From contig CAVBUH010000042.1 of assembly GCA_963598415.1 (NCBI GenBank), positions 62,001 through 126,000 of the forward strand: a DNA stretch of 64,000 nucleotides. The letters are read 5' to 3'. Under the pieces are notes generated by a model, which saw nothing but the letters and a program-made list of their open reading frames with translations, was not told where the DNA came from and did not search any database. Position 1 is the stretch's first letter. Each line of letters starts with the position of its first letter. This DNA is from Colimorpha_A sp900556615. Its GTDB lineage: Bacteria > Bacillota > Clostridia > Oscillospirales > CAG-272. Positions 1 through 9,435 of this stretch are shown piece by piece. Position numbers and translations under genes: made by a program.

Positions 1-1662
1 AAAGCAAAGCTTAGTAAGAGGAATAAGGACGGATATTATATTGTAAAGCCGGTTCCGAGCATAAAAGAAATGCTTCGTATGGCAAAAGACGAAGCCGGAG
101 ATTGGGATGCGTATCAGTTCAAGGTTTCTGAAAACGAAATACGTCACGTAACCTATAATGAATTTTATGAAACAACGGAGAATCTCGGAAGTGCGCTTAC
201 CGAACTCGGACTCGGAAACACTCATATTGCCTGTATCGGGGATAACAGCTATCATTGGATAACCGCTTATTTGACGGTTCTGAAAACGGCAGGCGTGTTT
301 GTGCCGGTTGATAAAGAACTACCGGTTGAAGATATTATCAGAGTTGTGAATGACAGTGACAGTACAGCAATTTTTTGCGGCGGAAGATTCGAGAAAACTA
401 TTCTTGAAAATCTTGATAAAATGCCTCTGATTAAGTACGTTATTGGACTTGACAGAAGTGAAGACGGTGAAAATATTCTGTCTTTATCTGAGCTTGTTGA
501 ACATGGGAAAACACTTGACCGCAGCGATTTTAATGCTCTTAAATCGGATGAAAATGAATTAAAAATGCTGGTTTATACCTCCGGTACAACGGGGCTTGCT
601 AAGGGCGTTATGCTGAGTGAGCATAATCTGATTTCCGGGGTTTATTATGGTCTTCAGGTTTCTCAGCCACTGAGCAAGGGACTTTCTGTGCTTCCCTATA
701 ATCATACCTATGAATCTGTATGCGATATCCTTGTTTCAATTCATAAGCATTCGACTCTTTGCATAAATGATTCGCTTAAGGCTGTTGTAAAGAATCTTCA
801 ACTCTTTAAACCGGATTACATCTATCTTGTTCCGGCGTTTCTTGAGCTTTTTTATTCCAACATTTTGAGAACCATTAAAAAGCAGGGAAAAGAAAAGCTT
901 GTCTTTGGAATGATTGAGAAATCCAATAATCTCAGAAAAATCGGTATTGACATGCGTTCCATATTTTTCAAGAAGCTCACGGCTGCGTTCGGGGGAAACC
1001 TTAAGAAAATTGTATGCGGCGGTGCACCGATACGTCCCGAGATCGGAAAATTTTTCGGAGATATCGGGATTTGGGTTATCGGAGGCTACGGGATAACCGA
1101 ATGTTCTCCTCTCGTATCCGTCAACGATGAAAGTGCCAATGATTATCATACCGTCGGAAGAAGACTCCCTTGTCTTGAATGGCGCGTTGACGAACCGAAC
1201 GAAGAGGGGATAGGGGAGATTAGCGTGAAGGGCGATGTTGTCATGCTGGGGTATTATAAGCAGCCGGATAAGACCGCCGAAGTGCTTCATGACGGATGGT
1301 TCAGTACCGGAGATTACGGATATATTACGTCAGAGGATTGGCTGGTTATCACGGGGCGCAAGAAAAATATAATTGTTCTCAGCAACGGAAAAAATGTTTA
1401 TCCGGAGGAGATTGAGAATTATATTATGCAGGTTGAGTATATTTCCGAAGCCGTTGTGAAAGGGGTTAAAAACGACCATGGTCAGGAAACACATCTTATG
1501 GCTGAAGTATATTTGAATGAAGAACATGAAAAAGCTGAAGTTCTTCATGATATTCAGGCAAAGCTTTCTGTGCTTCCGAGTTACAAAACGGTAAATTCTG
1601 TTGAGATCAGGACAGAGCCTTTTGCCAAGACAACTTCTAACAAAATTAAGAGAACCTATTAA
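1..1662 (+). CDS. Long-chain acyl-CoA synthetase / AMP-dependent ligase, 5'-truncated by the window edge
   Basis: Adenylate-forming enzyme that would activate a carboxylic (fatty) acid with ATP and transfer it to CoA. The frame is open from base 1, and the residues before the first ATG (base 70) still read like family sequence (KPVPSIKEML), so the true start probably lies upstream of the window. The P-loop motif YTSGTTGLAKG is encoded near base 574. The adenylation motif GWFSTGD and the hinge-lysine region GRKKNIIVLSNGKNVYPEE follow near bases 1300-1410. The C-terminal swivel domain is complete and ends KIKRTY. Family members are about 550-600 residues, so little is missing. A hairpin terminator follows. 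Substrate cannot be told from sequence; an acyl-ACP synthetase role is an alternative. Confidence 0.88.
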   Translation, partial: KAKLSKRNKDGYYIVKPVPSIKEMLRMAKDEAGDWDAYQFKVSENEIRHVTYNEFYETTENLGSALTELGLGNTHIACIGDNSYHWITAYLTVLKTAGVFVPVDKELPVEDIIRVVNDSDSTAIFCGGRFEKTILENLDKMPLIKYVIGLDRSEDGENILSLSELVEHGKTLDRSDFNALKSDENELKMLVYTSGTTGLAKGVMLSEHNLISGVYYGLQVSQPLSKGLSVLPYNHTYESVCDILVSIHKHSTLCINDSLKAVVKNLQLFKPDYIYLVPAFLELFYSNILRTIKKQGKEKLVFGMIEKSNNLRKIGIDMRSIFFKKLTAAFGGNLKKIVCGGAPIRPEIGKFFGDIGIWVIGGYGITECSPLVSVNDESANDYHTVGRRLPCLEWRVDEPNEEGIGEISVKGDVVMLGYYKQPDKTAEVLHDGWFSTGDYGYITSEDWLVITGRKKNIIVLSNGKNVYPEEIENYIMQVEYISEAVVKGVKNDHGQETHLMAEVYLNEEHEKAEVLHDIQAKLSVLPSYKTVNSVEIRTEPFAKTTSNKIKRTY

Positions 1663-1725
1663 AAGCTTTTATAATAATATTTTTCGTAAGTATTTGTAAC
1701 AATATTTTGAAACATGATAAAAATT

Positions 1726-1749
1726 CCGGCTTTACAGCCGGATTTTTTT
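1726..1749 (+). terminator. Intrinsic terminator after the acyl-CoA synthetase gene
   Basis: Stem CCGGCT (1726-1731) and AGCCGG (1736-1741) with a 4-nt loop, followed by a run of seven T. A second inverted repeat (CCCCCTT at 1816-1822, AAGGGGG at 1838-1844) lies between this gene and the convergent galE. It lacks a good T tract. Confidence 0.85.
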
Positions 1750-1910
1750 ATTGTACAACTATATATTTTCGTATTATGAATGCCCAAAATATATTTTATT
1801 GTAAAGGTATAAGAGCCCCCTTGAGGAAAAATCCCTTAAGGGGGAATATGTTTTTACAGGTTTGTAAGTTATCTATTAATTTTGGCGGATGATATTGACT
1901 GAACAAAAGG

Positions 1911-2927
1911 CTATCCCACATATCCGTCAGGATTTCGGCATATGGCATTCCAAGAATCGCGGCACATGTCTTCCAGAGAATATTCTGCTTTCCAACCAAG
2001 TTCGTGAGATGCTTTGTCAGGAGAAGCATAACATTCGGCAATATCGCCCGGACGGCGCGGAGCAATAACATACGGAACATCTTTTCCGGTTGCTTTAACG
2101 AAGTTGTTAACAACCTCAAGGACGCTGTATCCTTTTCCGGTACCGAGATTGAAGATACCCACTCCTTTATTTTTCAGGGCATAATCTATTGCGGCAACAT
2201 GACCTTTTGCAAGATCGGTAACATGTATGTAATCGCGCACTCCTGTTCCGTCCGGGGTAGGATAATCATTTCCAAATATATTAAGATGGTCAAGCTTTCC
2301 GGCTGCCACCTTTACGATATACGGCATGAGATTATTCGGTATACCGTTGGGATCTTCGAGAAGAAGACCGCTCTTGTGTGCGCCGATAGGATTAAAATAG
2401 CGAAGCAATACAACGGATAAATCGGGATCGGCATACGCCGCATCCTTCAGAATATGCTCAATCATAAATTTAGTTTTACCGTATGGATTTGAACAGTTCC
2501 CGGTAGGCATATCCTCTGTTATCGGTACTTGTTCGGGATCGCCGTAGACAGTAGCGGAAGAACTGAAAATGATTTGACGACACCCGTATTTGTTCATGAT
2601 TTCAAGCAAAGTAAGCGTTGTATCAAGATTATTTCTGTAATACATAATTGGATATTTTACGGATTCGCCTACAGCTTTGAGACCTGCAAAATGGATTACG
2701 GCGTCAATAGAATTTGCTTTGAATACTTCTTCGAGCTTTTCCTTATCAGCGATATCTATGATGTATAGCTTTACTTTTTCCCCTGTTATTTTTTCAATTC
2801 TGTTTACTGCCTCAGGTTTGCTGTTTACAAAATTATCTGCGATAATAACGTCATAGCCTTTGGATATGAGTTCTACAGCAGTATGAGAACCGATAAATCC
2901 GGCTCCTCCGGTCAATAAAACTTTCAT
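1911..2927 (-). CDS. galE: UDP-glucose 4-epimerase
   Basis: NAD-dependent interconversion of UDP-glucose and UDP-galactose in the cytosol (Leloir pathway, cell-wall sugar supply). The 338-residue product starts MKVLLTGGAGFIGSHTA, giving the GGAGFIG Rossmann loop near residues 7-13. The SSSATVYG segment and the catalytic Y-x3-K in NPYGKTK follow, which is standard extended-SDR GalE architecture and length. The frame is open further upstream, but the ATG at 2927 is chosen because it has AAGGAG eight bases before it and because the upstream residues are not GalE-like. A good promoter lies just upstream (2965-2993). The gene stands alone and is convergent with the acyl-CoA synthetase. Confidence 0.95.
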   Translation of the reverse strand: MKVLLTGGAGFIGSHTAVELISKGYDVIIADNFVNSKPEAVNRIEKITGEKVKLYIIDIADKEKLEEVFKANSIDAVIHFAGLKAVGESVKYPIMYYRNNLDTTLTLLEIMNKYGCRQIIFSSSATVYGDPEQVPITEDMPTGNCSNPYGKTKFMIEHILKDAAYADPDLSVVLLRYFNPIGAHKSGLLLEDPNGIPNNLMPYIVKVAAGKLDHLNIFGNDYPTPDGTGVRDYIHVTDLAKGHVAAIDYALKNKGVGIFNLGTGKGYSVLEVVNNFVKATGKDVPYVIAPRRPGDIAECYASPDKASHELGWKAEYSLEDMCRDSWNAICRNPDGYVG

Positions 2928-2964
2928 AGATTTATCTCCTTGGTCAAAGATTTTTTGAAATTTT

Positions 2965-2993
2965 AGTATATCACAAATGCGCTTTTTTGTAAA
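2965..2993 (-). promoter_or_regulatory. Sigma-A type promoter of galE
   Basis: Read on the minus strand: -35 TTTACA, 17-bp spacer, -10 TATACT with an upstream TG (extended -10). It lies about 38 bp before the galE start codon. Confidence 0.75.
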
Positions 2994-3075
2994 TATAAAA
3001 AATGTTAATTTTATCTGTAAATTATCAAAATATAGATAAATATTTTTTTGTGAGATGTTTTTACATTTGAGGATA

Positions 3076-3255
3076 TTAAGGCAATACCGCACAATGATTG
3101 TTGTAAATTTGTGCCGTTATATTTTTCGTCAGACGATACAATTTTAGTAGACAAGAATGGCTCCTCTGTCGACGAAATTGGTGAAGTATGACGGAAAAAA
3201 TGTAAGTATATGCGCAACATAGGCGTTAGCCGTGTACCCTGCGGTATTGCCTTAA
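3076..3255 (+). repeat. Interspersed inverted-repeat (MITE-like) element, copy 1
   Basis: A 180-bp element bounded by the perfect 15-bp inverted termini TTAAGGCAATACCGC and GCGGTATTGCCTTAA. Inside are a second, subterminal inverted pair (ATTTTTCGTCA near 3120 and TGACGGAAAAAAT near 3190) and a central purine/pyrimidine hairpin, so the whole unit is a long imperfect palindrome. Three more copies occur at 22643-22811, 37462-37641 and 54504-54681 (inverted). No transposase is encoded. Short open frames seen in these copies resemble each other only because the repeat is conserved. Confidence 0.85.
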
Positions 3256-3495
3256 AATTCCTGCGTTTTTTATTTAATTTTGCTGCGGTTATAACTTTTA
3301 TACCTGTAAAAGCTCCAAGTTAAATTTTTACACTATTTGAGTCTTTAGATATTAAAAAGTTTATTTGTTCCATCATATTCTGATGGAACACGATAATGTC
3401 TCTGTCATTATGTGATTCTTTTTATATGAGTTTGCTCAATTAAACAATCGCTTTATTATGTCAGTTAAAAAGTGCGATAGGTAATATTAAAAAAC

Positions 3496-3528
3496 AAAAT
3501 CTCCCGGACCACAATACCGGGAGATTTT
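3496..3528 (-). terminator. Terminator of the hydrogenase operon
   Basis: Perfect 9-bp stem ATCTCCCGG (3499-3507) and CCGGGAGAT (3517-3525), with A-rich and T-rich flanks on both sides, so it can work in both directions. On the minus strand it is followed by TTTTGTTTTTT and lies about 125 bp after the hydA stop. The gap 3256-3651 otherwise holds no gene that I can recognise. Confidence 0.8.
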
Positions 3529-3559
3529 ATCAATGGGTTGCAATACTAATATTGACAAG

Positions 3560-3581
3560 TCACTGAAGTAAACTTCAGTGA
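3560..3581. repeat. Perfect short inverted repeat downstream of hydA
   Basis: TCACTGAAGT and ACTTCAGTGA separated by AA, a 22-bp perfect inverted repeat between the hydA stop and the operon terminator. It lacks a T tract. It could be an RNA 3'-end stabilising hairpin or a protein site; function unknown. Confidence 0.5.
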
Positions 3582-3651
3582 TGACCGATAACGTTTTTAT
3601 CGTATTCCGTATGACTGAGTCAATGCGTTTCAATGCAACGTTCAAGAAATG

Positions 3652-5385
3652 TTATTTTTTTCTTGCCACATAGGTGGTATGAAGATCATGATGTGCTTTA
3701 TGACCTCCGAAACCATCGTACCATTCGCTGTAAAGAGTTTTTACCACCGGGGACTCATGTGATTTTCTGAGAGACATGGCAGCATCTTGATCGTAGAGTG
3801 CCTTGGCGCGGACCGCTTTGAGATCGACCGTGTCACGAATATATTGAGGTTGGATCGGCTGACCACCTCCATTTACGCAGCCTCCGGGACATCCCATAAT
3901 TTCAACAAATGTCCAATCCGCTTCGCCGCTCTGAACCTTTTTCATAATTTCATTTGCGGCATTTCCGCCGGAGGCAACCGCAACCTTAATTTCAAGACCG
4001 TTAATGTTGACGGCGGCTTCCTTGATTGCGTCTGTTCCGCGAACAGCATGGAAATCAATGTCGAGGTTATCTTTTCCGGTGAGCCAATCATTTGCGGTGC
4101 GGAGAGCAGCCTCCATGACGCCTCCTGTTGCGCCGAATATAACAGCCGCGCCGGTGTCCTCTCCGAGAGGACTGTCAAATTCCTCGTCGGGAAGAGCAGT
4201 AAATTTAAGTCCTGCGCGCTCAATCATTTTTGCGAGCTCGCGTGTGGTGAGAGCGATATCCACATCGGGATATCCTGAAGCGCTTTGATCTTCGCGCCCT
4301 ATCTCAAATTTCTTAGCAGTGCAGGGCATAACCGATACTGAAACAATATCTTTGGGATCAATTCCCATCTTATTTGCATAGTATGTTTTAATAACTGCGC
4401 CGCCCATCTGCTGAGGAGATTTGCAGGAGGAGAGGTGAGAGAGCATATCAGGATAATAATACTCGCAGAATTTGATCCATCCGGGAGAACAGGAGGTGAT
4501 CATAGGAAGAACACCGTTGTTCTTAACTCTTTCAACAAGCTCATTCGCTTCCTCAACAATTGTGAGATCAGCGGCAAAATCAGTATCGAATACCTTATCG
4601 AATCCGAGCCGACGCAGTGCGGCGACCATTTTTCCTTCCACGTTGGTTCCGATGGGCATACCGAAGCATTCGCCCAGCGTGGCTCTGATAGAAGGGGCGG
4701 TTTGAACTACAACATGCTTGGTTGGATCGGCAAGAGCAGCCCAAACCTTATCAGTATCATCTTTTTCGATAAGAGCGCCGGTAGGACAAACTGCAACGCA
4801 TTGACCACAGGATATGCAGGGAACCTCGCTCAGATTGACTTTGAAAGCAGTGCCGATGCTGGTATCCATACCTCTGTCATTCGGACCTATTACCGATACG
4901 TATTGCTCGCGGCAAACAGCGACACAGCGGCGGCAGAGTATGCACTTGTTGTTGTCACGAATGAGGTGAGGAGTGCTTGTATCAAGCTCATAATGAGGCT
5001 TATATCCATCAAAACTGCTCTCCTCAACTCCATATTCACGACAAAGCTTCTGAAGCTCGCAGTTTGTGGAACGAGAGCAGGAGAGGCATTTCTTTTCATG
5101 GGTCGAGAGCATAAGCTCAAGAGTGGTTTTTCTTGCCTTTTGTACCTTTGCGGTATTGGTCTTTACTTCCATACCCTCTGATACGGGATAAACACAGGCG
5201 GTTACAAGTCCGCGCGCCCCGGTTGCCTCGACAACACAGATACGGCAGGCGCCGATCTCATTGATTTTTTTCATATAACAAAGGGTAGGAATTTCTACTC
5301 CGGCAATACGAGCAGCCTCTAAAATTGTCGACCCCTTGGGTACGCTTACGGCAATACCGTTTATTTTACAATTTATCATTTCCAT
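3652..5385 (-). CDS. hydA: NAD-linked [FeFe]-hydrogenase catalytic subunit (HydA type)
   Basis: Catalytic subunit that makes or oxidises H2 at the H-cluster and takes electrons from ferredoxin and the HydB/HydC module. The 577 residues hold these domains in order: N-terminal [2Fe-2S] (Cys36, 47, 50, 64); a His-Cys3 cluster (His96, Cys100, 103, 109); two [4Fe-4S] motifs (CILCRRCVAVC, CISCGQCVAVCPTG); the H-cluster signatures TSCSPGW, MPCTAKK and GCPGGCVNGGGQP; and a C-terminal small-subunit-like tail. This is the M3-type layout of trimeric enzymes. The first signature has Cys-Ser where many enzymes have Cys-Cys; I believe this variant is common in NAD-linked clostridial enzymes but cannot check it. 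Last gene of the operon, with good spacing after hydB. Confidence 0.95.
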   Translation of the reverse strand: MEMINCKINGIAVSVPKGSTILEAARIAGVEIPTLCYMKKINEIGACRICVVEATGARGLVTACVYPVSEGMEVKTNTAKVQKARKTTLELMLSTHEKKCLSCSRSTNCELQKLCREYGVEESSFDGYKPHYELDTSTPHLIRDNNKCILCRRCVAVCREQYVSVIGPNDRGMDTSIGTAFKVNLSEVPCISCGQCVAVCPTGALIEKDDTDKVWAALADPTKHVVVQTAPSIRATLGECFGMPIGTNVEGKMVAALRRLGFDKVFDTDFAADLTIVEEANELVERVKNNGVLPMITSCSPGWIKFCEYYYPDMLSHLSSCKSPQQMGGAVIKTYYANKMGIDPKDIVSVSVMPCTAKKFEIGREDQSASGYPDVDIALTTRELAKMIERAGLKFTALPDEEFDSPLGEDTGAAVIFGATGGVMEAALRTANDWLTGKDNLDIDFHAVRGTDAIKEAAVNINGLEIKVAVASGGNAANEIMKKVQSGEADWTFVEIMGCPGGCVNGGGQPIQPQYIRDTVDLKAVRAKALYDQDAAMSLRKSHESPVVKTLYSEWYDGFGGHKAHHDLHTTYVARKK

Positions 5386-5403
5386 TTCAGCGTACTCCTT
5401 TCA

Positions 5404-7227
5404 TCATTTCTTAGATATTGCACCGAATTTACAGCCCGAGAGACAAGCGCCGCACTTTACACATTTAGACTGATCAATCTCATAGGAGGCAAGCTTATGA
5501 CCGGGGGCAATATAATCGGTTTTGTGGATTGTATCTGCGGGACAGTTTTTTGCACACTTTCCGCATCCAATGCATTTTTCCTTATCGATAACAAAGCTGA
5601 GAAGATGTTTGCAGACACCTGCAGGACATTTTTTGTCAACAACATGAGCAATATACTCATCGCGGAAGAATTTAAGCGTTGAAAGAACCGGATTCGGTGC
5701 AGTTTGTCCGAGTCCGCAGAGGGCGTTGGATTTAATATAGTTACAAAGCTCTTCAAGACGGTCGAGATCCTCAAGAGTACCGTTTCCTTTTGTGATTTTA
5801 TCGAGGATTTCAAGTAGACGCTTAATACCTACACGACAGGGGGTACATTTACCGCAGGACTCATCAACGGTGAATTCAAGGAAGAATTTCGCCATATCGA
5901 CCATACAGGTGTCTTCATCCATAACAATAAGTCCACCCGATCCCATCATACAGCCAAGAGAGGTAAGATTATCATAGTCAATAGCTGTATCAATAAGACT
6001 TGCCGGAATACATCCGCCGGAAGGACCGCCTGTTTGAGCTGCCTTAAACTTCTTTCCGTCCGGAACGCCGCCGCCGATATCTTCAACGATTTCACGAAGG
6101 GTAGTTCCCATCGGGATTTCAACGAGACCGGTGTGTTTGATTTTTCCTCCGAGAGCAAATACCTTTGTGCCTTTTGACTTTTCGGTTCCCATAGAAGCAA
6201 ACCATTCGGCTCCGCGGAGAATTATCTGCGGAATATTGGCAAAGGTTTCAACATTATTTTCAACTGTAGGGGATTCATAAAGTCCTTTTACAGCAGGATA
6301 CGGAGGACGGGGACGCGGTTCGCCGCGGTTTCCTTCGATGGAGGTCATGAGAGCGGTTTCCTCGCCGCAGACAAAAGCTCCGGCACCAAGACGAATCTCA
6401 ATATCAAAATCAAAGCCCGAATCAAATATATTTTTGCCGAGCAAACCGTACTCATGCGCCTGATCAATGGCTATCTGAAGACGCTTAACGGCAATAGGGT
6501 ATTCAGCTCTTACATAGACATAACCTTTTGTTGCACCTATGGCATAGCCTGCGATTGCCATAGCTTCTATAACACAATGGGGATCGCCTTCAAGAACTGA
6601 GCGATCCATGAAAGCACCAGGATCTCCCTCATCGGCGTTACATACAACATATTTCTGAGGCGCTTTATTAGGGGCACAGAGCGCCCATTTCCGTCCAGTG
6701 GGGAAGCCTCCGCCTCCGCGTCCGCGAAGACCGGAATCGCTTATGCACTTTATAACGTCGTCAGGTGTCATCTCTGTAAGAACTTTTCCAAGAGCTGCAT
6801 AACCGTCCATTGCTATGTATTCGTCAATATTTTCCGGATCGATAACACCGCAATTGCGTAATACGACACGGTTCTGAGCTTTGTAAAAGGCGGTATCTCC
6901 AAGAGATACGTTTCCGCTTATTTCTTCGGCATCCTTGCTTCCCGTATCATTATATACAAGACGCTCTACTATACGTCCTTTCAGTAAATGCTCCGAGACA
7001 ATTTCTTTTACATCCTCGGGAGTGACACGGCTGTAAAAGGTTCCGTCTGGATATACGATTACAACAGGACCGAGCGCACAGAGACCGAAGCATCCGGTCT
7101 GAACAAGTTTTATTTCTTCGGAAAGACCAAATTCTTCGATATTTTTTTCAAAAGCTTCTTGAATTTTTTTGCTTCCCGAAGAAGTGCATCCGGTGCCGCC
7201 ACAAATCAGCACATGGGAACGAATCAT
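5404..7227 (-). CDS. hydB: Hydrogenase NADH-binding subunit (NuoF-like, HydB type)
   Basis: Flavin- and NADH-binding subunit of the multimeric hydrogenase, where electron bifurcation or confurcation is thought to occur in HydABC enzymes. The 607 residues start with a thioredoxin-fold [2Fe-2S] domain (CGGTGCTSSG ... QTGCFGLCALGP). A NuoF core follows, with the FMN/NADH glycine-rich region GLRGRGGGGFPTGRKW and the SCGKCTPCRVG [4Fe-4S] motif. The C-terminus carries two ferredoxin motifs (CIGCGKCAKNCP, CVKCGACLSGC). This extended NuoF with N- and C-terminal cluster domains matches HydB rather than complex I NuoF. It lies 18 bp upstream of hydA with a clear AGGAGG-like site. Confidence 0.93.
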   Translation of the reverse strand: MIRSHVLICGGTGCTSSGSKKIQEAFEKNIEEFGLSEEIKLVQTGCFGLCALGPVVIVYPDGTFYSRVTPEDVKEIVSEHLLKGRIVERLVYNDTGSKDAEEISGNVSLGDTAFYKAQNRVVLRNCGVIDPENIDEYIAMDGYAALGKVLTEMTPDDVIKCISDSGLRGRGGGGFPTGRKWALCAPNKAPQKYVVCNADEGDPGAFMDRSVLEGDPHCVIEAMAIAGYAIGATKGYVYVRAEYPIAVKRLQIAIDQAHEYGLLGKNIFDSGFDFDIEIRLGAGAFVCGEETALMTSIEGNRGEPRPRPPYPAVKGLYESPTVENNVETFANIPQIILRGAEWFASMGTEKSKGTKVFALGGKIKHTGLVEIPMGTTLREIVEDIGGGVPDGKKFKAAQTGGPSGGCIPASLIDTAIDYDNLTSLGCMMGSGGLIVMDEDTCMVDMAKFFLEFTVDESCGKCTPCRVGIKRLLEILDKITKGNGTLEDLDRLEELCNYIKSNALCGLGQTAPNPVLSTLKFFRDEYIAHVVDKKCPAGVCKHLLSFVIDKEKCIGCGKCAKNCPADTIHKTDYIAPGHKLASYEIDQSKCVKCGACLSGCKFGAISKK

Positions 7228-7245
7228 TTTTTATACCTCCAAAAA

Positions 7246-7617
<372 letters not shown>

Positions 7618-7709
7618 AATATTATTCCTTTCTGTTATATACAAAATATTTCAATAAAGGGCAGATGCCCGTTATTCAACGCTTTTACAGTAAATATATT
7701 CCCCAAGAA

Positions 7710-7725
7710 ATTGAAACGTTTCAAT
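7710..7725. promoter_or_regulatory. Perfect 16-bp palindrome, candidate operator inside the hydrogenase operon
   Basis: ATTGAAACGTTTCAAT is fully self-complementary and sits in the largest internal gap of the operon, directly before the three structural genes. The shape resembles LacI/CcpA-type operators but lacks the exact cre consensus. A CGTTTCAAT half-site recurs at 3626-3634 downstream of hydA. A weak internal promoter could overlap it. Confidence 0.45.
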
Positions 7726-7754
7726 GGGAAAAGTAGGGTATAGCTGTTTTAAAA

Positions 7755-8315
7755 TTAAATTCCAAGGTTTTCGGAGTATTGCTCGCGCAGATTACTTTCA
7801 ATCCAATTGATAACCTCGTAAGTGTTAAGTGGGACATTTTCCAAAATGTCTCTCAGCACGCGGGTATCAAGTTCAATTGGCATGGCGCCGGAATAGGTGT
7901 GTTTGAAATAAAAATCTACATTCGGATGTCCCTGTATTAAGGTTATCAGCGTTGAGACAGCGTCACCGAGCGGAGTAAAATCGAGATGTTTTTTATAAAA
8001 TAATGCACGGACAACCGTGCCGTGGTCGGCAGGGAAGTCTGATTGAGGTTTCGATTCAATCGTAATTTTTCCTCCGGTTTGTTCCGCTTCAAGCTTTAAC
8101 AACGGCAAACCCATTCCTACCTTTCTCGTGGTTCTGGTAGTATAGAAGGGATCCGTTACTGATTTTAATGTTTTTTCATCCATTCCGCATCCATTATCCT
8201 GAATCGTAATAAGGAGTATGTCGTCATTTTCATCAAGGATGATTTCGGTAAGAGTTGCTCCTGCTTTAACGGAATTTTCCGAAATGTCAAGTATATTCAG
8301 TGACAGTTCCTTCAT
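7755..8315 (-). CDS. Stand-alone histidine-kinase-like ATPase
   Basis: GHKL-fold ATPase without a phosphoacceptor histidine or sensor domain (186 residues). Visible motifs are the N-box-like ENSVKAG, the G1 box DNGCGM, the F-box region DPFYTTR and the G2 box GMGLPLL. About 70 C-terminal residues after the ATPase core are not recognised. It overlaps the upstream PHP gene by 4 bp (ATGA), so the two are translationally coupled. It probably transmits a signal linked to hydrogenase function or redox state. Similar ATPases occur next to [FeFe]-hydrogenase genes in Clostridia, but the partner is unknown. Confidence 0.82.
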   Translation of the reverse strand: MKELSLNILDISENSVKAGATLTEIILDENDDILLITIQDNGCGMDEKTLKSVTDPFYTTRTTRKVGMGLPLLKLEAEQTGGKITIESKPQSDFPADHGTVVRALFYKKHLDFTPLGDAVSTLITLIQGHPNVDFYFKHTYSGAMPIELDTRVLRDILENVPLNTYEVINWIESNLREQYSENLGI

Positions 8316-9046
8316 GATTCTTGCCTCAGAAATTTAAAAAGATTTTTTCGTACAAGAGCGCTGCTGTAAGGCTCGTCATTCAATTCGAAATATTCGCTGC
8401 GTTCTTTAATGTCCCATAAACAGTGCGCGTCGGAACTTACGATTATTTTTTTACCGGAAATGTCGGAATTATTTGAATATTTCCCGATATGTACGGCATC
8501 GTTGATTTCCACGCAACTGAAATGCGGGGAAGGAGGGAAAAAGCCGAGTATTGCCAATATTCCGTTTGATTGACGGTCGATATGAGCTGGATAGCAGATC
8601 CCGCCATATGATTCTGCGAGAGGTACAGCTTCTTCAATAGGAATATCAGTAGCATTTGAAAGAAGATTATCAACATGTCCGATTACTTGGTCGTTTTCAT
8701 CCATGATAAGCTGTTCACCGAAAATATCCGCCCTGTTTTTAACCGGAATAAGTCTTGAATCGATAAGCGTGTCAAAACGCAGTGCATCCTCAAGCTCCTC
8801 GAATAAGCAAACAAGGTGTATATCTTCTGCTGATGTAAGCTCCATACCTGCTATCGGTATAATACCGTTTTTCTTTGCGGTTATAAAGAAAGCGGGACAG
8901 TTCTTACAGGAATTGTGGTCGGTGAGCGCCATGATATTCAATCCGTTTATCACACCCATCCCGGCAAGATTGTTTGGTGTACAGTCATTATCGGCACAGG
9001 GAGAAAGACAGGAATGAAAATGAAGATCATAGTAGTAACGGTTCAT
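8312..9046 (-). CDS. PHP-domain metal-dependent phosphoesterase
   Basis: Predicted phosphoesterase of the polymerase-and-histidinol-phosphatase superfamily, 244 residues. N-terminal metal ligands are seen in YDLHFHSCLSPC and ALTDHNS. Further ligands are in GICYPAHIDR and the late VSSDAH motif. It is a complete single-domain protein that overlaps both neighbours by 4 bp (DRTGG protein upstream, HATPase downstream). The substrate is unknown. Its place between signalling-type genes suggests a nucleotide or phosphoprotein substrate in hydrogenase regulation, which is inference only. Confidence 0.87.
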   Translation of the reverse strand: MNRYYYDLHFHSCLSPCADNDCTPNNLAGMGVINGLNIMALTDHNSCKNCPAFFITAKKNGIIPIAGMELTSAEDIHLVCLFEELEDALRFDTLIDSRLIPVKNRADIFGEQLIMDENDQVIGHVDNLLSNATDIPIEEAVPLAESYGGICYPAHIDRQSNGILAILGFFPPSPHFSCVEINDAVHIGKYSNNSDISGKKIIVSSDAHCLWDIKERSEYFELNDEPYSSALVRKNLFKFLRQES

Positions 9047-9369
9047 ATCAGCTTGTATAGCGTTACTGCTGTTTCATAAGCGTCAAATTTCGATGAAAGA
9101 ATATTGACGCCTTTCGCTTCCGCTGTCTTTATGATATCCTCCGGAAGAGTAACTCCCTCTGCAAGAATAATACAGGCAACATCGGCAAGCGAAGCGACCG
9201 CTACTATATTTATATTGGACATAATCGTAATCCATGCGTCGCCGGCAGAGGCTCTTCCCATAACCCAACTCAGCAAATCGCCTATATATGCACCATTGAT
9301 TTCACGGCTCCCGTCCGGTATGCAGACGGGAGACAGCGGACTGCTGTTTAATAGTTCCGATACCTTCAT
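9043..9369 (-). CDS. DRTGG-domain protein (second copy in operon)
   Basis: 108-residue single-domain protein resembling DRTGG domains, which are found in phosphotransacetylases and in CBS-containing pyrophosphatases, where they are regulatory. It shares the pattern of the upstream 117-residue DRTGG protein at 11170-11523: a hydrophobic strand, INGAYIGDLLSWVMG, then IAVASLADVACIILAEG and a C-terminal SKFDAYETAVTLYKL that aligns with TKMRLYEACGILYSN. A good AGGAAAGG site precedes the ATG. Ligand unknown; the pair could form a heteromer. Confidence 0.75.
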   Translation of the reverse strand: MKVSELLNSSPLSPVCIPDGSREINGAYIGDLLSWVMGRASAGDAWITIMSNINIVAVASLADVACIILAEGVTLPEDIIKTAEAKGVNILSSKFDAYETAVTLYKLI

Positions 9370-9435
9370 ATCTGTTTTATACCTTTCCTGTCAAGCGTAT
9401 GCTTACATGGTTATGTAAATATTCCGCCGAAAATG

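Noticed and set aside
2928..3092. Upstream extension of the galE reading frame
   Set aside because: The extension crosses the galE promoter and has no ribosome-binding site. The ATG at 2927 has a perfect one and starts the family sequence.
3011..3220. Small minus-strand open frame over repeat copy 1
   Set aside because: Similar frames appear in other repeat copies only because the repeat is conserved. Frames are not kept in all copies and none has an RBS.
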